A stretch of 64,000 nucleotides of DNA, from assembly GCF_000409775.1 (NCBI RefSeq), contig NZ_KE332392.1, positions 38,410 to 102,409 on the forward strand, written 5' to 3'. Under the pieces are notes generated by a model. The model was not told where the DNA came from and ran no database searches. It was given only the letters and a program-made list of their open reading frames with translations. This DNA is from Litchfieldella anticariensis FP35 = DSM 16096. GTDB lineage: Bacteria > Pseudomonadota > Gammaproteobacteria > Pseudomonadales > Halomonadaceae. Within the stretch, counting starts at the first letter, position 1, and each line of letters opens with the position of its first letter. The position numbers and the translations under genes were made by a program. This document shows, piece by piece, positions 35,725 through 44,144 of the stretch.

Positions 35725-35727
35725 GTC

Positions 35728-36813
35728 TTAGAGCTCCGCGTACAATCGGCCGGGATTGAAGATCCCATGGGGATCGAGCTCGGCCTTGAGATTGCGGTGA
35801 TATTTGGCGACCACCGGCGCTAGCGGTGTGAATGGCTCGATGCAGCCTCCCTCTTCGTAAGGGGTGTAGCAGGTGGCGTGACCGCCGGCGCGGATTGCCG
35901 CGTCACGAATGGTGTCGGCCGAAGCCTCGCTTCGCAGCCAGCGCTGGGCGCCCGCCCAGTCGTAGACGGTGTCTCCTTCGATCTTCAACTCGGGGATATG
36001 GTTGGGCAGCGACAGCCGCCATAGCGGACGGGTATCGTCACTGGAGAAAAACGCCAGGCGTTGTTCGCGCAGATCGATCCAGAAACCGTTGTCGAGGTCG
36101 TCACCGCCCAGGTGCTCACGAGTCGCAGCCACCGAGCTGGGGCCGCCTTCCAGGCGCAGATGCAGGGCGCCGTCATACCAGGCGGCAGCTGTCACGGGAA
36201 GTGGCTGCCGGCCCCATTCGGCGAGTTTGTCCAGCGCCTCTTGCAGTGGCATTTCCAGGCGCAGGCTGTGGTGGGCGCCCGGCTTGGGCAATACCTTTAG
36301 CGAGACTTCGGTCAGTACGCCCAACGTTCCTTGGGCACCGACCATCAGGCGCGACAGGTCATAGCCGGCAACGTTCTTCATTACCTCACCACCGAAGCGC
36401 AGCTCCTTGCCTTCGAAGGTGATCACCTTCGAACCAAGCACGAAGTCGCGCACCGCGCCGGCCCAAGGACGCCGTGGTCCGGATAGGCCGGTGGCGATCA
36501 TGCCGCCGACGGTGGCGGCTTCGCCGAAGTGAGGCGGTTCGCAGCCGAGCATCTGGCCCTCAGCATCCAGCGCTGCCTCGAGTTCCATCAGTGGGGTCCC
36601 GGCGCGTACCGAAACGATCAGCTCCACTGGGTCATAGTGGCGAATTCCACGATGCGCCAGGGTGGAGAGCGTCTCGCCTTCCACTCGGCGGCCGTAGAAG
36701 GCCTTGGTATCGCCGCCGACGATCTTGAGCGGCGTCTTGTCACGATGGGCCTGGCGCACGCGTTCGCAAAGCGCCTCGGCCATGTCTTGATCGTTCTGCT
36801 GTGTCACGGTCAT
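35728..36813 (-). CDS. glcE: Glycolate oxidase FAD-binding subunit
   Basis: A 361-residue FAD-binding type 4 (PCMH) protein, shorter than GlcD. The FAD-binding region shows RAGTPLMELEAALDAEG, then GGMIATGLSGPRRPWAGAVRDFVLG and KNVAGYDLSRLMVGAQGTLGV. It forms the GlcDEF complex that oxidises glycolate to glyoxylate. It sits between glcD (9 bp upstream) and glcF (3 bp downstream). RBS AAGAGA is weak. Confidence 0.93.
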   Translation of the reverse strand: MTVTQQNDQDMAEALCERVRQAHRDKTPLKIVGGDTKAFYGRRVEGETLSTLAHRGIRHYDPVELIVSVRAGTPLMELEAALDAEGQMLGCEPPHFGEAATVGGMIATGLSGPRRPWAGAVRDFVLGSKVITFEGKELRFGGEVMKNVAGYDLSRLMVGAQGTLGVLTEVSLKVLPKPGAHHSLRLEMPLQEALDKLAEWGRQPLPVTAAAWYDGALHLRLEGGPSSVAATREHLGGDDLDNGFWIDLREQRLAFFSSDDTRPLWRLSLPNHIPELKIEGDTVYDWAGAQRWLRSEASADTIRDAAIRAGGHATCYTPYEEGGCIEPFTPLAPVVAKYHRNLKAELDPHGIFNPGRLYAEL

Positions 36814-36822
36814 GGTTATCTC

Positions 36823-38322
36823 TTAAAAGCGCGGCAATTCCGGAAACGGCAGCTCGTTGTTATGCACATGCATGGCGCCGAACTCGGCGCAGCGCTGCAG
36901 CGTGGGGATGTTCTTGCCCGGGTTGAGTAGACGATGCTTGTCGAAAGCCGCCTTCACCGCGTGGAAGACGGTAATTTCGTCGGGCTGGAACTGGGCGCAC
37001 ATCTGGTTGATCTTCTCGCGTCCCACGCCGTGCTCGCCGGTGATGCTGCCGCCGGCCTCCACGCACAGTTCGAGGATCTTGCCGCCGACCTCTTCGGCCA
37101 GTTCCAGTTCACCAGGCTTGTTGGCATCGAACAGGATCAACGGGTGCATATTGCCGTCGCCAGCATGGAAGACATTGGCCACTGGCAGGCCGGATTCTTC
37201 GGACAGCGCCGCGATGCCCTTGAGCACGTGCGGCAGCTCGCGACGAGGAATGGTGCCGTCCATGCAGTAGTAGTCCGGTGACATGCGGCCCACGGCGGGG
37301 AAGGCATTCTTGCGCCCGGCCCAGAATTTGGCACGTTCGGCGTCGTCGTGGGCCTGGCGGATATCGGTAGCACCGGCAGCCTCGAGCACGCCACGTACCG
37401 TGGCACAGTCGTCGTCGACATCGGCTTCCACGCCATCGAGCTCGCACAACAGGATGGCTTCGGCTTCCACCGGATAACCGGCCTTGACGAAGTCCTCGGC
37501 GGCCTGGATCGCCAGCTTGTCCATCATCTCCAGCCCACCGGGGATGATACCGGCAGCGATGATGTCGCCAACCGCCTTGCCGGCCTTCTCGATGTCGTCG
37601 AAGCTGGCCATCAGTACCTTGGCGGTCTCGGGCTTGGGCAGCAGCTTGACGGTGACTTCGGTGACCACACCCAGCATGCCTTCGGAACCGGTGAACAGGG
37701 CAAGCAGATCGAAGCCGGGGGAGTCGAAGGCCTCCGAGCCGAGTGTCATGCGCTCGCCCTCGATGGTGATCACCTCGACCTCGAGCACGTTGTGCACGGT
37801 CAGGCCGTACTTCAGACAGTGCACGCCGCCGGCGTTCTCGGCCACGTTGCCGCCAATCGAGCAGGCGATCTGTGACGAGGGGTCTGGTGCGTAGTAGAGC
37901 CCGTAAGGCGCGGCAGCCTCGGAGATGGCCAGGTTGCGCACCCCAGGCTGGACGCGGGCGATGCGTGCCTTGGGATCGAGCTCGAGGATCTGCTTGAAGC
38001 GCGACATCACCAGCAGCACACCTTGCTCCAACGGTAGTGCACCACCTGAGAGACCGGTACCGGCGCCCCGGGTAACCACTGGTACGCCCAGCGAATGGCA
38101 GGTCTTGAGCAAGGTTTCGACCTGGTCGAGGGTATGCGGCAGCGCGACCAGCATCGGTAGTACCCGATAGGCGGACAAACCATCACATTCGAAGGGGCGC
38201 AGATCCTCTTCGCGGTGCAGTAGGGTCATGTCTGGCAGCGCCTGGCTGAGCGTCGCCAACACCTGCTGTTTGTCGTTGTCCGGCAACTCACCGTCGAGTT
38301 GCGCGTCGTAGAGGATATTCAT
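36823..38322 (-). CDS. glcD: Glycolate oxidase catalytic subunit
   Basis: A 499-residue flavoprotein with the FAD-binding loop TRGAGTGLSGGALPLEQGV (residues 84-102), NVAENAGGVHCLKYG, and the C-terminal substrate/metal region GDGNMHPLILFD and GSITGEHGVG. It oxidises glycolate (and commonly D-lactate) and is the first gene of the glc operon. The intergenic region to glcC carries two palindromes. AGAGGA is 6 nt from the ATG. Confidence 0.95.
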   Translation of the reverse strand: MNILYDAQLDGELPDNDKQQVLATLSQALPDMTLLHREEDLRPFECDGLSAYRVLPMLVALPHTLDQVETLLKTCHSLGVPVVTRGAGTGLSGGALPLEQGVLLVMSRFKQILELDPKARIARVQPGVRNLAISEAAAPYGLYYAPDPSSQIACSIGGNVAENAGGVHCLKYGLTVHNVLEVEVITIEGERMTLGSEAFDSPGFDLLALFTGSEGMLGVVTEVTVKLLPKPETAKVLMASFDDIEKAGKAVGDIIAAGIIPGGLEMMDKLAIQAAEDFVKAGYPVEAEAILLCELDGVEADVDDDCATVRGVLEAAGATDIRQAHDDAERAKFWAGRKNAFPAVGRMSPDYYCMDGTIPRRELPHVLKGIAALSEESGLPVANVFHAGDGNMHPLILFDANKPGELELAEEVGGKILELCVEAGGSITGEHGVGREKINQMCAQFQPDEITVFHAVKAAFDKHRLLNPGKNIPTLQRCAEFGAMHVHNNELPFPELPRF

Positions 38323-38422
38323 GTCATGTCCTCTCTAAGCGATGAGACAGGTCTTGTCTGCTGTTATTTGGATGGTGCCAACAATCTGCGCGTTCGAGGC
38401 TTACCTGTCCAGTCTGTGGTGC

Positions 38423-38437
38423 ACTGGTCTGACCAGT
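38423..38437. promoter_or_regulatory. Probable GlcC operator
   Basis: ACTGGTCTGACCAGT is a perfect 15-bp palindrome (odd centre) containing the FadR/GntR-type core TGGTCTGACCA. It lies between divergent glcD and glcC, where GlcC should act. Confidence 0.8.
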
Positions 38438-38452
38438 TGTTTTGCGTTATTG

Positions 38453-38467
38453 TGGAAAGTATTTCCA
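38453..38467. promoter_or_regulatory. Second palindrome in the glcC-glcD promoter region
   Basis: TGGAAAGTATTTCCA has 6-bp perfect arms and a 3-bp spacer. It is 15 bp from the GlcC-like operator and 41 bp upstream of the glcC ATG. It may be a second operator half or an autoregulatory site. Confidence 0.5.
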
Positions 38468-38508
38468 ATTTACACTCTTGAGATTCGAATGAAAGGGCTA
38501 AACTGAAA

Positions 38509-39291
38509 ATGTTGCCTCCAGGCGAACGCATCGTGACCGCACGCACACCCGATACCGTGGCCGCCCAGCTCGAGCAACTGATCCTCGATGGAGTCTTCCG
38601 GCCCGGACAGCTGCTTCCTTCCGAGCGGCGTCTGTGCGACCGGTTGGACGTGTCGCGCTCCTCGCTGCGTGAGGGACTGCGCATCTTGCGTAGCAAGGGC
38701 ATTATCGAAACTCGTCAGGGCAGGGGGTCGGTCGTTGCCCAGCTAGTACCGCCGCGTGACGATAATCCGCTGATGCACCTGTTCCGCGATCATCCGCGCA
38801 CCCTCTACGATCTGCTGGAAGTTCGTGCCCTGCTCGAAGGCGAATCGGCGCGTCTGGCGGCCAGCCGTGGCACCCCGACGGATCGAGTGCTGATCACGCG
38901 CCGTTACGACGAGATGGCCGACTACGTGGCCAAGGCGGGCGCGGACAGTATCGATGTCGAGCGTCTGGCCCGCCTCGACCACGCGTTCCATTTGGCGATC
39001 TGCCAGGCCTCGCACAATCCGGTGCTCGTGCATACGCTGCAGAGCCTGACCGACCTGCTGCTGAGCTCGGTCTTCGCCTCGGTGAAGCATCTCTACCATC
39101 GTCCACGCTCGCGCGAGATGCTCAATCGCCAGCATGCGCGTTTGCATCGTGCGGTGATCGAAGGCAAGCCGGAGCTGGCGCGGCGCGTAGCGCTGGAACA
39201 CCTGTCGAGTATCGGTGAGAGCCTGCGCGAGATCGACGCCGAAGATCGCCGGCTGGAGCGCTCGGCGATGCGGCTGGAGGAGTGGGAGTGA
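38509..39291 (+). CDS. glcC: GntR-family transcriptional regulator of glycolate utilisation
   Basis: A 260-residue FadR/FCD-subfamily regulator. The winged HTH covers about residues 18-85 (PSERRLCDRLDVSRSSLREGL, then KGIIETRQGRGSVV), followed by an all-helical FCD effector domain with the metal-binding His pattern (RLDHAFHLAICQASHN). It is divergent from glcD, as GlcC is in Escherichia coli, and should respond to glycolate. The intergenic TGGTCTGACCA fits its binding class. Confidence 0.9.
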   Translation: MLPPGERIVTARTPDTVAAQLEQLILDGVFRPGQLLPSERRLCDRLDVSRSSLREGLRILRSKGIIETRQGRGSVVAQLVPPRDDNPLMHLFRDHPRTLYDLLEVRALLEGESARLAASRGTPTDRVLITRRYDEMADYVAKAGADSIDVERLARLDHAFHLAICQASHNPVLVHTLQSLTDLLLSSVFASVKHLYHRPRSREMLNRQHARLHRAVIEGKPELARRVALEHLSSIGESLREIDAEDRRLERSAMRLEEWE

Positions 39292-39318
39292 GTGTTTAGC
39301 GGCGTCCTCGAAGCCAGT

Positions 39319-40002
39319 TCAGGAATTGGCAGCGCTGGGAGAGGCTTCTTCCTCAATAACGCCGGAAAGCGAGGCGACCTCGAGTTTGTTGCACAGGTGG
39401 TCGCGCAGGATCTGTCCGAGCAGGGGCCCGTCGCGTTTCTTTAGGGCCGCGATCATGTTCTCGTGATCCTCGACCGCTTGGCGCCAGAAGGTATCGGTCA
39501 TCTGCTTGGAGTAACGCACGCGTTTCACGCGTTGGCTCAGATTGTTGTACATCTCCTGAAGCACCTCGTTGTTGGAGGCGGCCAGGATACTTTCGTGAAT
39601 CTGTTGATTGACCTGGAAGTATTCCTGCAATTCCCGTTTGCGATAGTGATCGAGCATGCGCTCGTGCAACCCGCAGATCTTGTCTATCTCCTTGTCGCTG
39701 ATGTGCTGGCAGGCCAGCTCTCCCGATAGCCCTTCCAGCGCACTCATCAGGTCATAGGTGTCCTTGACCATCTTTAGGGTCAGGCGCATCACCCGAGCGC
39801 CACGATTGGGCAAGAGTTCGACCAATCCTTCCGAGGCCAGTACCTTCAGCGCTTCACGCAACGGAGTGCGCGATACCCCAAAACTCTCGCAAAGCTCCTT
39901 CTCGGAGATGCGCTCGCCGGGCATCAATTCGCCGCGCTCGATCAGGTCACGAACACGGTCTGCCACTTCACGGTAAAGGTTTCGGTGCTGAATCTTGCTC
40001 AT
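39319..40002 (-). CDS. GntR-family (FCD) regulator of the TRAP/CoA island (inferred)
   Basis: A 227-residue GntR protein. The HTH lies at about residues 30-75 (ISEKELCESFGVSRTPLREA, then GLVELLPNRGARV) and the FCD domain follows (YFQVNQQIHESILAASNNEVL). It is convergent with glcC and divergent from the GlcG-like and TRAP genes. I infer that it controls that island and binds the A/T-flanked TGAATTCA sites at 40251, 40961 and 46160. The effector is presumably the imported acid or its CoA ester. Confidence 0.85.
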   Translation of the reverse strand: MSKIQHRNLYREVADRVRDLIERGELMPGERISEKELCESFGVSRTPLREALKVLASEGLVELLPNRGARVMRLTLKMVKDTYDLMSALEGLSGELACQHISDKEIDKICGLHERMLDHYRKRELQEYFQVNQQIHESILAASNNEVLQEMYNNLSQRVKRVRYSKQMTDTFWRQAVEDHENMIAALKKRDGPLLGQILRDHLCNKLEVASLSGVIEEEASPSAANS

Positions 40003-40051
40003 GATCAGGTTCCTTTGATGTGGGCGCTGTGTGCCACTCCCGTGTTGCCTT

Positions 40052-40192
40052 AGAGGGTGTTTACAAACTACTGCGCTAGGTCATGCTGCGTTGAAATCAG
40101 CCTTAAAATGCTCATTTACAACCTCGTAAACTCCGCTTTTTCGGCTGATTTCGCCTTGCCTGACCGTCGCTCGTCACATTTGTAAACCCTCT
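40052..40192. repeat. Nested palindromic element (MITE/REP-like), about 141 bp
   Basis: The ends are inverted repeats (AGAGGGTGTTTACAAAC at 40052, matching AGAGGG-TTTACAAA read from the right end). Inside, GAAATCAGCC (from 40093) pairs with GGCTGATTTC (from 40143), and TTTACAACCTCGTAAA forms a third, central hairpin. The three nested stems can fold into one long cruciform. No ORF is present. I expect further copies elsewhere in the genome. Confidence 0.7.
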
Positions 40193-40250
40193 TGCCGCTG
40201 CTGAAATATTCACCTTGCCGGTGGTGAGCTTGCCATTGTCATTTGGTGGT

Positions 40251-40266
40251 ATTATGAATTCAAAAT
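40251..40266. promoter_or_regulatory. Candidate GntR operator, site A
   Basis: ATTATGAATTCAAAAT contains the palindrome TGAATTCA (40255-40262) with A/T flanks, 58 bp before the GlcG-like gene. It matches sites B and C. Confidence 0.6.
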
Positions 40267-40323
40267 GCTAAAAGGTATAGCCACCCGTTCCACAAGAACA
40301 CATCGACAATCACAGGAGTTCCC

Positions 40324-40785
40324 ATGGCAGGCAAGGTTTTCCGTTGTAGCGTACAACTTTCACGCCTCCAGGGCAGGGCGATCCTCGACGGCGCTTTTGC
40401 CAAGGCTCAGGAAGAGGAGATGGAGCCGCTAAGTGTGGTCGTGCTGGATAGCGGTGGGAATATCGTGGCGGCCGAGCGTGAAGATGGATGTGCACCGCTA
40501 AGGATACCGGTTGCTCGGGGCAAGGCCTTTGCCGCGCTTGGCAATGGCGCTGCCAGTGGCGTGGTGGGTGAACGTAATGCCGAGCGTCCCGCGTTTCTGG
40601 CCAGTGTGGCGGCGGCGTCGGGAGGCCAGTTCATCCCGGTGGCGGGCGGCGTGTTGATTCTGGATGACGGTGAACGGGTCATTGGTGCCGTAGGGGTCAG
40701 TGGCGCGTCTTCCGCCGAGGATGAAAGTGCGGCCATTGCCGGTATCGAAGCCGCTGGTCTGGCTTGGGGGCTAGAGCCGGATTGA
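40324..40785 (+). CDS. GlcG/HbpS-family protein, second copy
   Basis: A 153-residue GlcG-type protein (AILDGAFAKAQEEEMEPLSVVVLD, RIPVARGKAFAALG, then GGVLILDDGERVIGAVGVSG) diverged from the glc operon copy. It is the first gene facing the GntR regulator and precedes the TRAP genes by 336 bp. Such proteins often accompany dicarboxylate or hydroxyacid catabolism; a binding or chaperone role for a cofactor is possible. RBS CAGGAG sits 6 nt from ATG. A hairpin follows the stop. Confidence 0.82.
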   Translation: MAGKVFRCSVQLSRLQGRAILDGAFAKAQEEEMEPLSVVVLDSGGNIVAAEREDGCAPLRIPVARGKAFAALGNGAASGVVGERNAERPAFLASVAAASGGQFIPVAGGVLILDDGERVIGAVGVSGASSAEDESAAIAGIEAAGLAWGLEPD

Positions 40786-40798
40786 TTTCGATGTGCTT

Positions 40799-40833
40799 CA
40801 GAGGTCATGACCATGTACTGGCCATGGCCTCTG
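40799..40833. terminator. Hairpin after the second GlcG-like gene
   Basis: CAGAGGTCATG and CATGGCCTCTG form an 11-bp stem with one G-T pair around a 13-nt loop. There is no clean U-run, so it may attenuate rather than stop transcription into the TRAP genes. Confidence 0.45.
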
Positions 40834-40960
40834 GTTCTCATGCCCTTTTCCTACCTCCTCACATTCCTCTCTCCCTGCTTTTTACTGCAACCAACTGATC
40901 TGGAAGTCTTCTTCCGGACTCGTCAAAGCGCCGAGACTAAAGTTTAATACCTAATTCTTA

Positions 40961-40976
40961 ATTTTGAATTCAAATT
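40961..40976. promoter_or_regulatory. Candidate GntR operator, site B
   Basis: ATTTTGAATTCAAATT contains TGAATTCA (40965-40972) within a perfect 12-bp palindrome TTTGAATTCAAA. It lies about 150 bp upstream of dctP in an A/T-rich, promoter-like stretch. Confidence 0.65.
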
Positions 40977-41121
40977 GAGGCGGTGAGGTTGGAACGCAGA
41001 ATATCCCGACCTGAAAGTCCGGCCTGTCCGCAGGCTGTCTTTCGCGATGGAGTACGCCATCGCGGGTAACCTCTCCCGATGGCGAAATCGATACAAAAAC
41101 AAGCCCGAAGTGGAGTTCAGC

Positions 41122-42099
41122 ATGAAATTCCTCAAGACAGCTCTTGCCGCGACCGTCGTGGCACTCGGAGTCCACGCCACTACTGCCAGTGCCCAAGAAA
41201 TCGAGATCAAGTTCGGTCATGTAGGGGGGCCAGGCTCCCTGTTCGAAAAATCCGCCAACGAATTCGCCCGCCTGGCCAACGAACGCCTCGAAGGAAAGGC
41301 AGAAGTGGTGACCTACGGCTCCAGCCAGTTGGGTACCGATGCCCAACTGCTCAATAAGCTCAAGCTCGGTACGGTGGACCTGGCACTGCCGTCGTCGATC
41401 ATGAGCAGCGTGGCGCCCGAGTTCTCTCTGTTCGAAATGCCCTATCTCGTCGAGGATCGCGATCACATGCGGCGGATACGGGATGAGGTACTGAGAGATG
41501 TCTTCTACGATGCGGCCGAAAGCAAGAATTACCGCATCATCGGCATCTGGGAGAACGGTTTCCGCCAGATCACCAACAACGTCAGGCCGATCAACGAGCC
41601 TGCCGACCTCGAAGGGATCAAGTTGAGGACCCCGAATGGCGTTTGGCGCGTGGACATGTTCAAGACCTACGGCGCCAATCCGGCACCGATGGCACTCTCC
41701 GAAGCATTCGTGGCGCTACAGACGGGAGCCATGGATGGGCAGGAGAACCCCTTGGTGCAGATCTACTCCCAGCGCTTCCAGGAAGTGCAGGACTATCTCT
41801 CCCTTTCCAATCACGTCTACACCCCGGCCTATGTGTTGGCAGGGGCGAGCTGGAGCCGCTTGCCCGAGGATGTACAGCAGGTGCTGATCGAGACCGCCGA
41901 GGAAGTCGAGGCGTATGCCCTGCAACAGGGCGCCATGCTCGACGATAACCTCCTCGCCAAATTCGAAGAGGCTGGGATGGAGATCAACGAGGTGGATACC
42001 CAGGCCTTCGTCGACGGCTCCTCCGTGATCTACGAACGGTTTGCCGGCGAAGTCGAGGGTGGCCAGGAACTCCTGGAGCGAGTGGACGAGCTGCGCTAG
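41122..42099 (+). CDS. dctP: TRAP transporter solute-binding protein (DctP family)
   Basis: A 325-residue periplasmic receptor with signal peptide (cleavage after TASA, about residue 24). It has the DctP fold: IKFGHVGGPGSLFEKSANEF, then EGIKLRTPNGVWRVDMFKTYG with the conserved ligand-binding Arg, and ALQTGAMDGQENPLVQI. It should bind an organic acid carboxylate. It is upstream of DctQ and DctM in one operon. The start at ATG 41122 has GGAG 8 nt before; the ORF is open 25 codons upstream but unsupported. Confidence 0.9.
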   Translation: MKFLKTALAATVVALGVHATTASAQEIEIKFGHVGGPGSLFEKSANEFARLANERLEGKAEVVTYGSSQLGTDAQLLNKLKLGTVDLALPSSIMSSVAPEFSLFEMPYLVEDRDHMRRIRDEVLRDVFYDAAESKNYRIIGIWENGFRQITNNVRPINEPADLEGIKLRTPNGVWRVDMFKTYGANPAPMALSEAFVALQTGAMDGQENPLVQIYSQRFQEVQDYLSLSNHVYTPAYVLAGASWSRLPEDVQQVLIETAEEVEAYALQQGAMLDDNLLAKFEEAGMEINEVDTQAFVDGSSVIYERFAGEVEGGQELLERVDELR

Positions 42100-42195
42100 G
42101 AATCGTGTAGCCCAGCTTCCTATGGGGCATGTCTCATGAATGGCGCCGCCGTTACGAGGCATGTCCATCCCTCAACTTTTCAGGAGATGAACATC

Positions 42196-42768
42196 GTGTC
42201 CTTGCGTAATGTCAAGGCTGCCTACCAGAGGCTGCTGGAAGTCATTGTTTTCCTGAACATGCTGGCGCTGTCACTGGTTGTCATCGTCGGCTTCATGTCG
42301 CGCCTGCTGGGCTCACCGTTCAGTTGGTACGACGAGGTCGCCTCCATCGGTCTCGCCTGGCTCACCTATTACGGGGCAGCCCTGGCGGCGGCGAAGGGAG
42401 CGCACATCACTTGCCCCAGCATCATCAACATGGCGTCTCCGCGTATTCGGCTGCCTGTAGCGTTGCTGGCCGTGGCCATCACCATCGCGTTCTTCGTGCT
42501 GCTCGGCTACACGGGATGGCAGGTCGTGATGATCCTGGAGGGATCGACCCTGGTGAGCCTGACCAGTATCCCCTTGCAGCTGACCCAATCGGTCATTCCC
42601 ATCGGTGCTGCACTGTTCATCATCGCCGAGTTGCTGCGTCTACCGGAGGTGATCGAAAGTGCCCGCGGTGCGGGGTTCGTGGATCACGAGTTGGAAGAGG
42701 CGGGCATCAACCCTGACGATATCCACGCGACAGGACCGGACGGGATCAAGATTCCCGACCGTGCCTGA
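42196..42768 (+). CDS. dctQ: TRAP transporter small permease (DctQ family)
   Basis: A 190-residue membrane protein with four helices and the DctQ pattern (NMLALSLVVIVGFMSRLL, FSWYDEVASIGLAWLTYYGA). I prefer the GTG at 42196: AGGAG is 9 nt upstream of it but directly abuts the ATG at 42187, which leaves no room for that start. The C-terminus is a hydrophilic 35-residue tail (VDHELEEAGINPDDIHATGP) longer than usual. Confidence 0.85.
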   Translation: MSLRNVKAAYQRLLEVIVFLNMLALSLVVIVGFMSRLLGSPFSWYDEVASIGLAWLTYYGAALAAAKGAHITCPSIINMASPRIRLPVALLAVAITIAFFVLLGYTGWQVVMILEGSTLVSLTSIPLQLTQSVIPIGAALFIIAELLRLPEVIESARGAGFVDHELEEAGINPDDIHATGPDGIKIPDRA

Positions 42769-42800
42769 CGGACATCAGAGAACCATCAGGAGCATAGGAA

Positions 42801-44084
42801 ATGATCATTCTATCGATGTTCGTTGGGCTGATTCTGCTGATCTTGATCAACGTGCCGGTCGCAATTGCCCTGGGAATCGTCGGTGCGCTGGCGACCGTCG
42901 CCAGCTTCGGCACCTTGGCTCTACCCAACGTGGGTATGGTGATGTTCGATGGTGCCACCAAGTTTCCCTTGATCGCGATTCCGCTCTTCATCCTGGCCGG
43001 CGCCATCATGAACGCGTCGAGTATTTCTCGCCGCCTGATCGATCTAGCCATGGCCATGGTGGGTTTCATCAAGGGCGGCCTGTCCATGGTGACGATCGGG
43101 GCATCCATCTTCTTTGCCGAAATATCCGGATCGGCCGTGGCGGGGGTATCGGCCATTGGCAGCATTCTGATCCCGGCAATGCGCAAGAAGGGATACTCGA
43201 AGGAATTCTCCGCTGCCATCTCATCGTCGGCTGCCAGTCTTGCCATCATCCTTCCGCCTTCCATTCCCATGATTCTCTATGCCGTCATGTCCGGGGAGTC
43301 GGTGGTGAAGATGTTCATCGCCGGGATATTCCCTGGCTTGCTCGGGGCGATGGGCTTGGCCGCCATGTGCTACTACCTGGCGAGGAAGCATGGTTTTCCC
43401 TCGGAAGGGAAATTCCAGGCGATGCGGCTATGGGAGGCGTTCAAGAATGCCATCTGGGCCCTGCTGATCCCGGTCATCATCCTGGGCGGTATCTTCGGCG
43501 GTATCGTTACCGCGACCGAAGGCGCGGCATTGGCAGTGGTCGTCGCCATCTTCATCAGCGCCGTGATCTACCGGGAATTCAATCTGAAGATCTTCTACAA
43601 GTCGTGCATCGATGCTGGTGTTCAGACAGCGGTGGTCATGCTGCTGGTGGCCAGTTCAGCAGTGGTGGGGTTGTACCTGACGGAGACGCAGATTCCCCAG
43701 CAACTGGCGAACTCCATCAGCGATCTGACCAGCAACAAGTACATCATTCTGGCGCTGCTTAACATCATCTTCCTGATTCTCGGCATCTTCCTGCACTCGG
43801 CGGCCGCCATCATCCTGGTGGTGCCTATCGTGCTGCCGCTGGTCGTCGAAGTGGGTATCGACCCGCTGCATTTCGGTCTGATCGTGACGCTGAACCTGGC
43901 CATCGGGCAGCAGACGCCGCCGGTGGCAAGCGTATTGATCGCGTCATGTTCGATCGCACGCTCGGATATCTGGGCCACGACTCGTACCAACCTGTGGTTC
44001 ATCGGCGTGCTGTTCGCGATCCTGATGATCAATACCTACATCCCGGACTTCGCCCTGGCTCTCGTCAACCTGATCTATGGCTGA
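42801..44084 (+). CDS. dctM: TRAP transporter large permease (DctM family)
   Basis: A 427-residue permease with about 12 membrane segments that forms the sodium-dependent transport unit. It shows GGLSMVTIGASIFFAEISGSAVAG, SSAASLAIILPPSIPMILYAV and NLAIGQQTPPVASVL, all DctM hallmarks. It is 32 bp after dctQ and followed by the crotonase-fold gene in the same operon. Confidence 0.93.
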   Translation: MIILSMFVGLILLILINVPVAIALGIVGALATVASFGTLALPNVGMVMFDGATKFPLIAIPLFILAGAIMNASSISRRLIDLAMAMVGFIKGGLSMVTIGASIFFAEISGSAVAGVSAIGSILIPAMRKKGYSKEFSAAISSSAASLAIILPPSIPMILYAVMSGESVVKMFIAGIFPGLLGAMGLAAMCYYLARKHGFPSEGKFQAMRLWEAFKNAIWALLIPVIILGGIFGGIVTATEGAALAVVVAIFISAVIYREFNLKIFYKSCIDAGVQTAVVMLLVASSAVVGLYLTETQIPQQLANSISDLTSNKYIILALLNIIFLILGIFLHSAAAIILVVPIVLPLVVEVGIDPLHFGLIVTLNLAIGQQTPPVASVLIASCSIARSDIWATTRTNLWFIGVLFAILMINTYIPDFALALVNLIYG

Positions 44085-44144
44085 TTGGAGCGGTGCTGAC
44101 GGCAACCCATGCCGACAGCATTGTCGTGAAAACGGAGAAGCTAA

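Noticed and set aside
42659..43762. 367-codon plus-strand frame overlapping dctQ and dctM
   Set aside because: Alternate-frame reading of dctM with Gly/Arg/His bias and no domain.
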